The notes under the pieces: generated by a model
Database searches by the model: none
Told to the model about the DNA's origin: nothing
The model's input: the letters and a program-made list of their open reading frames with translations, nothing else
Position numbers and translations under genes: made by a program
Origin: an uncultured Mucispirillum sp.
GTDB lineage: Bacteria > Chrysiogenota > Deferribacteres > Deferribacterales > Mucispirillaceae
Assembly: GCA_937890655.1 (NCBI GenBank)
Contig: CALADT010000154.1
Span: forward strand, 1 to 12,352
Direction of reading: 5' to 3'
DNA: 12,352 nt
Part shown: piece by piece, positions 1-6,334 of the stretch
How the letters are laid out: the number at the start of each line of letters is the position of its first letter
Position numbering within the stretch: the first letter of the stretch is position 1

Positions 1-937
1 TATCTATTAAAGCTATAACTATTGGCACAACTGCTACAAATAACCCTATTAAAGAGATACGGTTTTGGAAACTTTTTTCTATTTTATTTGCCTTTTCCAT
101 TTGTAATTCTTTTTCATATTTTTGTAGTTCTTGGTCTTTATTTTTTACTATTATTTCTGTTAATGATAATACTTGGTTTATTACTTCTTCATGGCGAACC
201 ATTACTTTATAACACTTTGAAATAATGGATCATACAATATATGATTCATATTTATCTATTTTTATTGGGTTTTCAAAAAAGTATTGCAAATCAAAAGCAT
301 AAATTGATTCTCTAAACTCTATTATTTCACTTATGCCTTCAAGACTATTTTCTTCCTTTTTATTAATATAGTTTTTATATATTTTATCACCGTCTTCTAA
401 AAACTTTTCCATTTTTAGGTTATATACAATAGCTAAAAGATATAATGTTAAAAACCTGCTGTTACGGGTTTTGCCTTGTTTTTCATTTTTATCATAACTA
501 CATAACACTACACCCTTTTCTGATACAGCAAATAAAAAGTTTTCGTTACTGTAAGAATTATCTTCATTTATAGTAAATGACTTTGAACGCCTTAAATGTT
601 TTGATATTTCTTCTTCTAGGTTATTTTTTTCTATATCATTTTTATCATTTAGTATATAGTGCAAAAATATTTATTTATCATCTTCTATATTATCTTCATT
701 AGTATGTTTTATATTATATTTATAATATTCTTTTTCATTTTCTAATTTTTCTATATTTATATTAAATTCTATATATTTTCTGTTATGGGTATTTTCTTTG
801 TTTATATCTCTATTCAAAAATGTCCATGTATATTCCAGCTTTTCATTTACATCTATTAGTTCATTATTAATAGTTTGGCTTATTGTGTTGGATAAAAATT
901 GTGTGCTTATATTTTCTTTACCCATTATTTTACTCAT
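1..937 (-). pseudogene. Interrupted gene for a coiled-coil, membrane-anchored protein (partial, runs off left edge)
   Basis: I do not recognise the family. Three open stretches (937-671, 664-230 and 202 to the left edge) lie in one and the same frame, separated only by TAA (673-671) and TGA (232-230), so they read as one protein of more than 310 codons. The N-terminal part (from MSKIMGKEN) is hydrophilic. The middle part is mostly helical and charged, with an RESIYAFDLQYFFENP stretch near its end. The last visible part starts with MVRHEEVINQV, continues as a Lys/Glu/Gln-rich likely coiled coil, and reaches a hydrophobic segment (SLIGLFVAVVPIVIALI) that looks like a membrane helix. The ATG at 937 is preceded by an in-frame TAA two codons upstream, so the start is bounded. 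Internal restarts (TTG 664, ATG 202) have no good Shine-Dalgarno sequence. No promoter fits between this start and the atpE terminator. Most likely a decayed gene; expression as separate small proteins is less likely. Confidence 0.65.
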
Positions 938-960
938 ACTTTAATATAAAATTATACATA

Positions 961-989
961 AAAAAAGTGGAGCTTAAAAGCTCCACTTT
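961..989 (-). terminator. Rho-independent terminator after atpE
   Basis: An 11-bp perfect stem (964-974 with 979-989, core AGTGGAGCT/AGCTCCACT) with a 4-nt loop is followed on the minus strand by six T (966-961). It begins 24 bp after the atpE stop and should end the hemL-atpE transcript before the broken gene at the left edge. The stem could also work weakly on the plus strand, but no plus-strand gene reads into it. Confidence 0.9.
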
Positions 990-1013
990 ATATATATTAT
1001 CTTAAACTTATTA

Positions 1014-1316
1014 TTATTTAGCGAAAAGAAGTATAAGAGATACAACTAAACCATAAATAGCAATAGATTCAATAAGAGCAACACCTACAAGTAAGTAAGT
1101 GAAAAGTTTATTCATAACTCCAGGGTTACGAGATATACCTTCTAAACCGCCCCTAATAGCGCTACCCATACCTATACCAGCACCAAGACCTGCAAGACCT
1201 ATTGCAAGACCAGAACCTATAAATAATGCCCAAGCACTTGATTGATCAGCACCTGTTGCTGCAAATGCTGGAACTGCAATTAATGCAATTAATGTAGTTA
1301 AGATAACTTTTTTCAT
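1014..1316 (-). CDS. atpE: F0F1 ATP synthase subunit c
   Basis: Forms the rotating c-ring of the membrane sector and carries ions across the membrane to drive ATP synthesis. The 100-residue product has two glycine-rich hairpin helices (about 31-58 and 70-98) joined by the polar loop SRNPG, with the ion-binding carboxylate Glu83 in the second helix (ALIESIAIYG). Residues 1-19 (MKKVILTTLIALIAVPAFA) look like a signal peptide with an Ala-X-Ala site, an extension found on c subunits of some lineages such as Aquifex. I chose ATG 1316 because GGAGGA sits 7 nt upstream; a TTG at 1331 overlaps that ribosome site and is rejected. Helix 1 has Met50 where sodium-type c subunits have Gln, while Ser84 follows the Glu as in sodium types; protons seem more likely. 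It is last in the operon, about 600 bp beyond atpB, and ends at a strong terminator. Confidence 0.97.
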   Translation of the reverse strand: MKKVILTTLIALIAVPAFAATGADQSSAWALFIGSGLAIGLAGLGAGIGMGSAIRGGLEGISRNPGVMNKLFTYLLVGVALIESIAIYGLVVSLILLFAK

Positions 1317-1407
1317 TGAAAAGTCCTCCAAAAAAATAATATAATTAAGCGTATATAAGAACGCTAGTTTTTAAATTTATTTATTATGATTTACATAATA
1401 ATTATTT
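1317..1407 (-). other. atpE leader between the repeat array and the start codon
   Basis: Apart from the ribosome binding site, this AT-rich stretch holds a small dyad (AGCGT 1349-1353 with ACGCT 1362-1366, 8-nt loop) about 20 nt before the Shine-Dalgarno sequence. It has no T-run after it on the minus strand, so it is not a terminator; it might be a minor structure or processing site. I see no convincing promoter in it. Confidence 0.3.
1324..1329 (-). promoter_or_regulatory. Strong ribosome binding site of atpE
   Basis: GGAGGA on the minus strand lies 7 nt before ATG 1316 and fixes that start. It is the strongest Shine-Dalgarno sequence among the ATP synthase genes here, which fits the need for many c subunits per complex. 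Confidence 0.8.
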
Positions 1408-1528
1408 TTAATTAGCTAGAGTTTTTTGTTTCTAAAGGTCAGAGATTTGTTATAGTGATACGAGTTTACATATTAGTAAATGAGTATACTTAACAAATCT
1501 ATAACGCAGCATAAACTAAAAAGACAGC
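1408..1528. repeat. Palindromic element, copy 1 (diverged)
   Basis: The copy nearest atpE. It differs from copies 2 and 3 in a clustered patch (CTAAAGGT at 1432-1439 instead of AGGCAAGG), one T for C in the inner stem (TTGTTATAG), and one missing T (GAGTATACTT). The rest, including the following spacer, is identical. Confidence 0.9.
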
Positions 1529-1596
1529 ATATTTTATTTTAAAACAACTATATTCAAAACAACAATGTTTATTTCACTATTTTATTAGTAATATGT

Positions 1597-1718
1597 TTAA
1601 TTAGCTAGAGTTTTTTGTTTAGGCAAGGCAGAGATTTGTTACAGTGATACGAGTTTACATATTAGTAAATGAGTATTACTTAACAAATCTATAACGCAGC
1701 ATAAACTAAAAAGACAGC
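1597..1718. repeat. Palindromic element, copy 2
   Basis: Identical to copy 3 along its whole 122 bp. It ends in GACAGC and then runs into the spacer ATATTTTATT, so it lacks the AGCTAATTAA end that completes the palindrome of copy 3. Confidence 0.9.
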
Positions 1719-1786
1719 ATATTTTATTTTAAAACAACTATATTCAAAACAACAATGTTTATTTCACTATTTTATTAGTAATATGT

Positions 1787-1915
1787 TTAATTAGCTAGAG
1801 TTTTTTGTTTAGGCAAGGCAGAGATTTGTTACAGTGATACGAGTTTACATATTAGTAAATGAGTATTACTTAACAAATCTATAACGCAGCATAAACTAAA
1901 AAGACAGCTAATTAA
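1787..1915. repeat. Palindromic element, copy 3 (complete ends, overlaps atpB stop)
   Basis: The only copy with both matching ends, TTAATTAGCT at 1787-1796 and AGCTAATTAA at 1906-1915, with a centre near 1851. Its right end contains the atpB stop codon (TAA at 1914-1912 on the minus strand). It may be the original insertion from which the others were duplicated. Confidence 0.9.
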
Positions 1916-2595
1916 TGGGCTTCTTCTAAAGCACCAGCAATATACACCATAGCCAACATCATAAATACAAACGCTTGTAGTATGCTTGTAAATATCATTA
2001 AGAAAAACATAGGTATTGGTAATAAAAATGGAACAAGCATAAATAATATTACCACAACTAAATCTTCCCCTGCGATGTTACCAAAAAGACGCATTGCAAG
2101 TGATAATGGCCTTGCAAGGTGGCTTATCACTTCTATTATAAACATAAATGGTGCTAATAAAATCATAGCCCCTTCAGTAGGCCCTAGAAAATGTTTAATA
2201 TAGCCAGCACCATGTTTTTTTAAACCGATAAAGTTATATAATACAAATACTAATAGTGCTGGTGCAGCAGTAGTATTAATATTACTTGTAGGTGGAATTA
2301 AACCAGGAATTAAAGACATAAGGTTGGAAACCACAACATAAAGGCCGATACCAAGAATAATAGGCATATACGCTTTACCCTCTTTACCCATTACGTCCTC
2401 ACCTATATTATTTAAGCCACCAACTAATACTTCAAACACATTTTGTGCTTTAGAAGGCACTTCCTTTCTTAAGGTTCTTACATATAACCCTAGTAAAAAA
2501 ATAACCAAAACTGCAAATAAAAGCATAACAACATGAAGGTAATTATGCTGAATAGATTCTGGTAAAAATGATGTTAAATTAAGAGGATGTTCCAT
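1912..2595 (-). CDS. atpB: F0F1 ATP synthase subunit a
   Basis: Membrane stator subunit that provides the ion half-channels facing the c-ring. The 227-residue product has five to six membrane helices. The family core LSLAMRLFGNIAGE holds the essential Arg169 (equivalent of E. coli Arg210), and the last helix has Gln207 in SILQAFVF, a conserved position. Hallmarks SNLMSLIPG and LARPLSLAMR are present. I chose ATG 2595 because the product then begins MEHPLNLTSF like its relatives and GGGGGAAAG lies just upstream; a longer frame to 2646 adds 17 residues with no family support. The start overlaps the end of atpI by 17 bp, suggesting translational coupling. The stop codon lies in the right arm of repeat copy 3. 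Length is normal. Confidence 0.97.
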   Translation of the reverse strand: MEHPLNLTSFLPESIQHNYLHVVMLLFAVLVIFLLGLYVRTLRKEVPSKAQNVFEVLVGGLNNIGEDVMGKEGKAYMPIILGIGLYVVVSNLMSLIPGLIPPTSNINTTAAPALLVFVLYNFIGLKKHGAGYIKHFLGPTEGAMILLAPFMFIIEVISHLARPLSLAMRLFGNIAGEDLVVVILFMLVPFLLPIPMFFLMIFTSILQAFVFMMLAMVYIAGALEEAH

Positions 2596-2953
2596 CTTCT
2601 TTCCCCCGAAAGATTTCATATATGCCAGTAATAAAAACTCCCACAAATGGAAGGATTATACCCACAACAAAGCCCCAATTATATAGTTTTAAAACTGCAA
2701 TAACTATATAAATACAGAAGCCTACAAATAGCCAACGAATAATACTCTGCAAAAGAAACAAAGCGACCGTTGAGCCTTTTAATGCCTTTTTCAAGTAACG
2801 AAAAAGAAAAAATAAATCACCAAATATAATGAAAAAGCCTGCAAAAAAAGAGTTTGCATAGCTACTACCAAGACCAATAATAAAAACTGTATAACCAGCT
2901 ATAACCATAATAACAGATATTTTTACCATTAGTTTGTAATTAAAACTCATCAT
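2579..2953 (-). CDS. atpI: ATP synthase subunit I-like membrane protein
   Basis: A 124-residue protein with four hydrophobic helices (about 10-28, 33-53, 63-88, 93-114) and a basic stretch (RYLKKALKG) after helix 2, the pattern of the ATP synthase I family (small proteins assisting c-ring assembly). Identification rests on topology, length and position directly before atpB; sequence identity to well-studied AtpI looks low. It overlaps atpB by 17 bp and follows atpZ after 73 bp. No clear Shine-Dalgarno sequence precedes ATG 2953. TTGCTA (2991-2986) and TAGTAT (2968-2963), 17 bp apart on the minus strand, could be an internal promoter placing the RNA start only a few bases from the ATG, but AT-rich sequence makes such matches cheap. 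Confidence 0.8.
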   Translation of the reverse strand: MMSFNYKLMVKISVIMVIAGYTVFIIGLGSSYANSFFAGFFIIFGDLFFLFRYLKKALKGSTVALFLLQSIIRWLFVGFCIYIVIAVLKLYNWGFVVGIILPFVGVFITGIYEIFRGKEDGTSS

Positions 2954-3026
2954 ATTTTTATTATACTATATTATATAAATCCATTTAGCAAGTATTTTTT
3001 ACATTTATTATATCTTTTTGATAAAC

Positions 3027-3296
3027 TTATTTGTTTTTTGTATTATTACCTTTAATACTGTCAAGTTCTATACCTGCTTTTTTCATAAAATGGATTGCGT
3101 TTTTAATACCTGCAATAAACCCAAATATTAAAAACACAAAAAGTAGCCATGGTGATGTATTAAGCCATTTATCTAAAAAATAACCCATAAAACCACCTAC
3201 TACCATACCTGCAACCACTGCCATACCAACAGAAGATGCGTTCATAATCTCTTTATAAACAGATTGTTCTTCTTTACCCTGTTTATTATTATCCAT
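3027..3296 (-). CDS. atpZ: AtpZ/AtpI family F0 accessory protein
   Basis: An 89-residue protein with a charged N-terminus (MDNNKQGKEEQ), two membrane helices (about 20-41 and 48-66) and a charged tail. The hairpin GGFMGYFLDKWLNTSPW followed by a glycine-containing second helix (FGFIAGIKN) matches the AtpZ family (ATPase_gene1), which accompanies F-type ATP synthase genes and has been linked with AtpI to magnesium or calcium transport and c-ring assembly. The ATG at 3296 lies one base after the hemL stop (ATG TAA A ATG), and its ribosome site (AAAGAG) is inside the hemL end, so the two genes are translated from one message. Confidence 0.88.
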   Translation of the reverse strand: MDNNKQGKEEQSVYKEIMNASSVGMAVVAGMVVGGFMGYFLDKWLNTSPWLLFVFLIFGFIAGIKNAIHFMKKAGIELDSIKGNNTKNK

Positions 3297-3297
3297 T

Positions 3298-4563
3298 TTA
3301 CATCTCTTTTAATGATTCATAATGAGCTTTTATGGTTTTTTCAATATCTTCATCACTATGAACACTTGAAACAAACATTGCTTCAAACTGTGCCGGAGCT
3401 AAAGATATACCTCTTTTAAGCATATTATGGAAGAATGTAGCATATTTTTTTGTATCACTTTTTAATGCTTCAGCATATGATTGCACTTTTCCTTCTGTAA
3501 AAAATGTGCATGAAAGTGATTCTATTGTATTAAAAGCGTAGTTTAGCCCTAATTTTTTACTATTTTCTCTAAAACCTGCCCATAATATATCTGATTTTTC
3601 TTTTAAGTTTTTATAAAAATCTTTACTGCTTAATTTTTCTAATGTTTTAAGACCTGCTGTCATTGCAAGTGGGTTGCCACTTAAAGTGCCTGCTTGATAA
3701 ACAGGGCCTGATGGAGAAATCATTTCCATAACATCACTTCTGCCACCGTATGCACCAACAGGCATACCACCACCTATAATTTTACCCATTGTGGTAAGGT
3801 CTGGGTTAATACCGTAATATTTTTGGGCACCACCGGAAGAAAGCCTAAAACCTGTTATAACTTCATCAAAAATTAATAATGCACCGTTTTCATCACAAAG
3901 TTTTCTAAGCCCTTCTAAAAACCCTTCTTTTGGTAACACAACACCCATATTTGCTGCAACAGGTTCTACTATTACACAGGCTATTTCGTTTTTATTTTGC
4001 TTAAATATTTCTGAAACGTTTTCTAAATCATTATACTGTGCTATAATAGTGTGTTTTGCTGCATCTTGGATAACTCCTGGAGAAGAAGTCTGCCCAAAAG
4101 TTAATAACCCACTGCCTGCTTTTACAAGCATAAAATCAGAATGACCATGATAACAGCCTTCAAATTTAATTATTTTATCTCTTTTAGTAAAGCCACGTGC
4201 AAGACGCAACGCACTCATAACAGCTTCTGTGCCTGAAGAAACCATACGTACTTTTTCCACAGAAGGCATAAGCTCTACTATTTTTTCTGCCAACATTGTT
4301 TCTTTTACAGTTGGTGCACCAAAACTTGTGCCGTTATCCACAGCTTCTATAACTGCTTTATTAACATCTTTATCACAATGGCCTAAAATCATAGGCCCCC
4401 AAGAACAAACATAATCTATATACTCATTATTATCCGTATCCCAAATATGGCTACCCATACCTTTTTCCACAAAAAACGGTTCCCCACCAACAGAACCGAA
4501 AGCCCTAACAGGACTATTTACTCCTCCAGGGATATACTTTTTAGCTTCATCAAACAGCGACAT
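3298..4563 (-). CDS. hemL: Glutamate-1-semialdehyde 2,1-aminomutase
   Basis: Converts glutamate-1-semialdehyde to 5-aminolevulinate, the last step of the C5 route into tetrapyrrole synthesis, using pyridoxal phosphate in the cytoplasm. The 421-residue product has the expected N-terminus (IPGGVNSPVRAF), the SSGTEAVMSALRLAR cofactor phosphate region (109-123), the GCYHGHSD motif (136-143), Asp233 in IFDEVITGFR that contacts the pyridine nitrogen, and the catalytic Lys261 in TTMGKIIGGGMPVGA. Later QAGTLSGNPLAMTAG is also typical. Length is normal. ATG 4563 has GGAGA 8-9 nt upstream and a good promoter before that. It is the first gene of the operon with the F0 genes, linking haem precursor supply and ATP synthase production by co-transcription. 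Confidence 0.98.
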   Translation of the reverse strand: MSLFDEAKKYIPGGVNSPVRAFGSVGGEPFFVEKGMGSHIWDTDNNEYIDYVCSWGPMILGHCDKDVNKAVIEAVDNGTSFGAPTVKETMLAEKIVELMPSVEKVRMVSSGTEAVMSALRLARGFTKRDKIIKFEGCYHGHSDFMLVKAGSGLLTFGQTSSPGVIQDAAKHTIIAQYNDLENVSEIFKQNKNEIACVIVEPVAANMGVVLPKEGFLEGLRKLCDENGALLIFDEVITGFRLSSGGAQKYYGINPDLTTMGKIIGGGMPVGAYGGRSDVMEMISPSGPVYQAGTLSGNPLAMTAGLKTLEKLSSKDFYKNLKEKSDILWAGFRENSKKLGLNYAFNTIESLSCTFFTEGKVQSYAEALKSDTKKYATFFHNMLKRGISLAPAQFEAMFVSSVHSDEDIEKTIKAHYESLKEM

Positions 4564-4591
4564 AATATTTCTCCATATATAAATGATTAGT

Positions 4592-4620
4592 ATTAAATAC
4601 TATATTGAATATTTTTTCAA
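4592..4620 (-). promoter_or_regulatory. Sigma70-like promoter of hemL-atpZIBE
   Basis: On the minus strand TTGAAA (4620-4615), a 17-bp spacer and TTTAAT (4597-4592) each match the consensus at five of six positions. The start of transcription would fall near 4585, giving a leader of about 22 nt with GGAGA. A perfect dyad, AGTATT-A-AATACT (4589-4601), covers the -10 element and could be an operator. Confidence 0.55.
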
Positions 4621-4656
4621 GGATTATATATATTTATAATAAGATTTATGGAAAAT

Positions 4657-4695
4657 TACCACACTAGGCAAATAGAGTATAAGCCTAGTATGGTA
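4657..4695 (-). terminator. Hairpin terminator after the TDT channel gene
   Basis: A 13-bp stem with one G-T type mismatch (TACCACACTAGGC 4657-4669, GCCTAGTATGGTA 4683-4695) starts 8 bp after the channel stop codon. The 13-nt loop is large and the following minus-strand T-run is short (ATTTTCC), so it is a plausible but not textbook terminator. It separates this gene from the hemL promoter. Confidence 0.6.
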
Positions 4696-4703
4696 TTATT
4701 GAT

Positions 4704-5687
4704 TTATTTTTCGTCTATACAGATTTCTTTTTTACCTATTGCTATAATTGTTCTTATTAATACAACTAATACTAAAATAGAAGTCATAATAAGGGAAATA
4801 ATACCTAAACATTTATATAATGGGTATGCAAATTCTGTTTTTTCATAAGCTGTAATAATAGCCATAGTGAGTGCTGCCATAGGGAATGTAAACGCCCACC
4901 ATGATATGAAAAATTTTATTTTATAAAAGTTTTTTGCAAGTGCTAATAGTATTAACCCAAATACTATTGCTACATTTAATAATACAGATGCAAAAAAATC
5001 ATAGCTACCTGTGAGTTTTAGATAGCTTAACATTCCCACAGAAGGTGGTGCTATAAATATAGCAAGTGTTGGTAAAAACTTTTGCACAAGCATGCCATGA
5101 AAAATAATCCTATTAAACAAGATTGCTGTTAAGATTATCCAAAAGAAAATACCTAGTGAGAAAAAGAAATTTAATAAAGCTATACTTGCAAAACCTTCCC
5201 CAGCTATTGGCACTATAATGTTACCTACAACAGGAATAAACCATGCAGGGTTTGAGTGTGCCAGCTCTATATTTTTATTAAGCCAATAAGTGATTGCATA
5301 AAATGTAAAAAATGTTTGCAACCCTGTCCCCACTAAAAATAAAGGATATGCAATATTTTTATATTCATGAAACACCACTGAAAGCAAAAGCATAGAAATA
5401 GAAATAGCTGCAAAAAAGTTTACTCTTACAGGGTGGCCTATTTCTTTTTTTACTTCTTTTGGGTAAATTATTATTTTTAAAAGATAAAATACCCCAATGA
5501 GAATGGCGAGTGCTGCTGTAATATATGACAATATTTCATATACTATTGATGGCAATAAAAGTATTTCATGTGCTTTTTTATAAGCTAATGTAATACCTGA
5601 AAACCCCATAACTACTGCAAACATCATAACAGGAAAAAATTGTAAACGAGAGTTAGACTCTGTGTTTTTTTCTTCTACTTGATTCAT
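4704..5687 (-). CDS. TDT/SLAC1-family (TehA-like) membrane channel or transporter
   Basis: A 327-residue inner-membrane protein with about ten hydrophobic helices. Family marks are the first helix FPVMMFAVVMGFSGITLAY (18-36), HPVRVNFFAAIS (85-96), NPAWFIPVVGNIIVP (146-160), FLPTLAIFIAPPSVG (204-218) and WWAFTFPMAALTMA (263-276). These fit the tellurite-resistance/dicarboxylate transporter (TDT) group that includes TehA and the plant SLAC1 anion channel. Members move anions such as chloride or nitrate, dicarboxylates or sulfite; the substrate cannot be read from the sequence. ATG 5687 has AAAGGACGG about 8 nt upstream. It has its own candidate promoter and terminator and appears monocistronic. 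No tehB-like methyltransferase is adjacent. Confidence 0.88.
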   Translation of the reverse strand: MNQVEEKNTESNSRLQFFPVMMFAVVMGFSGITLAYKKAHEILLLPSIVYEILSYITAALAILIGVFYLLKIIIYPKEVKKEIGHPVRVNFFAAISISMLLLSVVFHEYKNIAYPLFLVGTGLQTFFTFYAITYWLNKNIELAHSNPAWFIPVVGNIIVPIAGEGFASIALLNFFFSLGIFFWIILTAILFNRIIFHGMLVQKFLPTLAIFIAPPSVGMLSYLKLTGSYDFFASVLLNVAIVFGLILLALAKNFYKIKFFISWWAFTFPMAALTMAIITAYEKTEFAYPLYKCLGIISLIMTSILVLVVLIRTIIAIGKKEICIDEK

Positions 5688-5739
5688 AAATTATACCGTC
5701 CTTTTTGCTCCTTTTTTTAAAAGAGACTTGTTTTGTCTG

Positions 5740-5767
5740 AATATACTAATTTTTTAAATTTTTACAA
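5740..5767 (-). promoter_or_regulatory. Candidate promoter of the TDT channel gene
   Basis: On the minus strand TTGTAA (5767-5762), 16 bp, then TATATT (5745-5740), giving a leader of about 45 nt. The -35 element lies in the loop of a nearly perfect AT-only inverted repeat (ATTTTTTAAATTT at 5749-5761, AAATTTTAAAAAAT at 5772-5785). Support is moderate because the area is very AT-rich. I see no clear terminator for the DUF2141 gene in 5786-5900. Confidence 0.35.
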
Positions 5768-5900
5768 GTGGAAATTTTAAAAAATGAATAAAGTTCTATC
5801 GCCTGTTAATTTTATTTAAAAATGGCATATAGGTTATAAGGGTATTATTTCATAGGTAATATATTCTAACTACTTAATAATAAATATAAATTTATAAATA

Positions 5901-6332
5901 TTAACGCATATTTATTGTAATAACTTGCTCTGCTTTATCAATTAGCATAAGCACATTTTTAAAATCCGGCTGTTTTCCGTAGGAGCCTAAATAGTTATTG
6001 GAGTAACCAAATTTTTCCACTGGGTGGTTACTGCTGTTTTTATCTAGTATTTTGTTTTCGTTTTCATCATGGTATATTTTTACAGCATAAACCCCTTTTG
6101 GGATTTCTATTTTTGCACTAACATTTTTTTGTTTTGCTGGGAAAAAAAATGAATGCTGTGGTTGAGATTCTTCTATATACTCTGTTTCGTTTTGGTAAAA
6201 ATATATCATAATATGGCCTTTATTTGATGGAATATTATTAACATCTAATGTAATAACCACATTATCGGCTGCATATATATTAGTTGCACTTATTAATAAA
6301 ATAAGTGGTAAAAGTAATTTATATAATTTCAT
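5901..6332 (-). CDS. Secreted DUF2141 family protein
   Basis: A 143-residue protein with a signal peptide (MKLYKLLLPLILLISATNIYA, probable cleavage after residue 21 or 22) and one DUF2141 domain. Family marks are GHIMIYFYQNETEY near the start, then IPKGVYAVKIYHDENENKILD (78-97), PVEKFGYSNN (104-113) and a final beta-strand VITINMR. Residues Asp89, Asn91, Asn93 and Asp97 are spaced like an acidic metal-binding loop, but binding is not shown. The function of the family is unknown; the product should be periplasmic or exported. Its ATG is 2 bp after the stop of the AAA+/Fis gene, so it is probably the last gene of the uvrB-led unit. The ribosome site (GGACGA) lies inside the upstream gene. Confidence 0.88.
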   Translation of the reverse strand: MKLYKLLLPLILLISATNIYAADNVVITLDVNNIPSNKGHIMIYFYQNETEYIEESQPQHSFFFPAKQKNVSAKIEIPKGVYAVKIYHDENENKILDKNSSNHPVEKFGYSNNYLGSYGKQPDFKNVLMLIDKAEQVITINMR

Positions 6333-6334
6333 AT

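Larger units (their letters stand above)
1408..1915. repeat. Tandem array of three long-palindrome elements between atpB and atpE
   Basis: Three copies of an element of about 120-130 bp (1408-1528, 1597-1718, 1787-1915) are separated by two identical 68-bp spacers (1529-1596, 1719-1786), giving a period of 189 then 190 bp. Each element is an imperfect palindrome. Perfect inner arms AGATTTGTTA/TAACAAATCT flank a second imperfect stem (AGTGATAC.../...GTATTACT) closed by TTTAC and GTAAA around the loop ATATTA. Outer T-rich and A-rich arms pair imperfectly (GCTAGAGTTTTTTGTTT against AAACTAAAAAGACAGC). In copy 3 the palindrome extends to perfect 10-bp ends, TTAATTAGCT and AGCTAATTAA. There is no gene in the array. 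The structure resembles a MITE or REP-like element amplified by local tandem duplication. In the operon mRNA it would give three long hairpins. Confidence 0.95.

Noticed and set aside
22..225. Plus-strand open frame rich in Leu and Phe
   Set aside because: It is the mirror of the minus-strand coiled coil and membrane segment, which continues in the frame of the gene to its right; Lys/Glu-rich codons read backwards give Phe/Leu.
1..937. Stop-codon reassignment explaining the two in-frame stops
   Set aside because: TAA and TAG end well-supported genes in this window (hemL, atpB, uvrB), and two different stop codons are involved, so a non-standard code is not supported.
1317..1331. Longer start for atpE at TTG 1331
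   Set aside because: The TTG overlaps the Shine-Dalgarno sequence; ATG 1316 has ideal spacing and begins a signal-like MKK segment.
1317..1911. A small unlisted gene between atpB and atpE
   Set aside because: Stops are frequent in all frames and the sequence is accounted for by the palindromic repeats and their spacers.
1408..1915. CRISPR array
   Set aside because: Repeats are about 120 bp with identical spacers and only three copies; no cas genes are near.
1982..2203. Plus-strand open frame inside atpB
   Set aside because: Antisense to conserved subunit a sequence; no ribosome site or family resemblance.
2596..2646. Longer start for atpB at 2646
   Set aside because: Would add 17 residues unlike family members and a 68-bp overlap with atpI; ATG 2595 has its own ribosome site.
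4229..4414. Plus-strand open frame inside hemL
   Set aside because: Antisense shadow of a highly conserved enzyme.
4648..4848. Plus-strand open frame over the terminator and end of the TDT gene
   Set aside because: Starts next to a terminator hairpin and overlaps the real membrane protein on the other strand; hydrophobic composition is a mirror effect.
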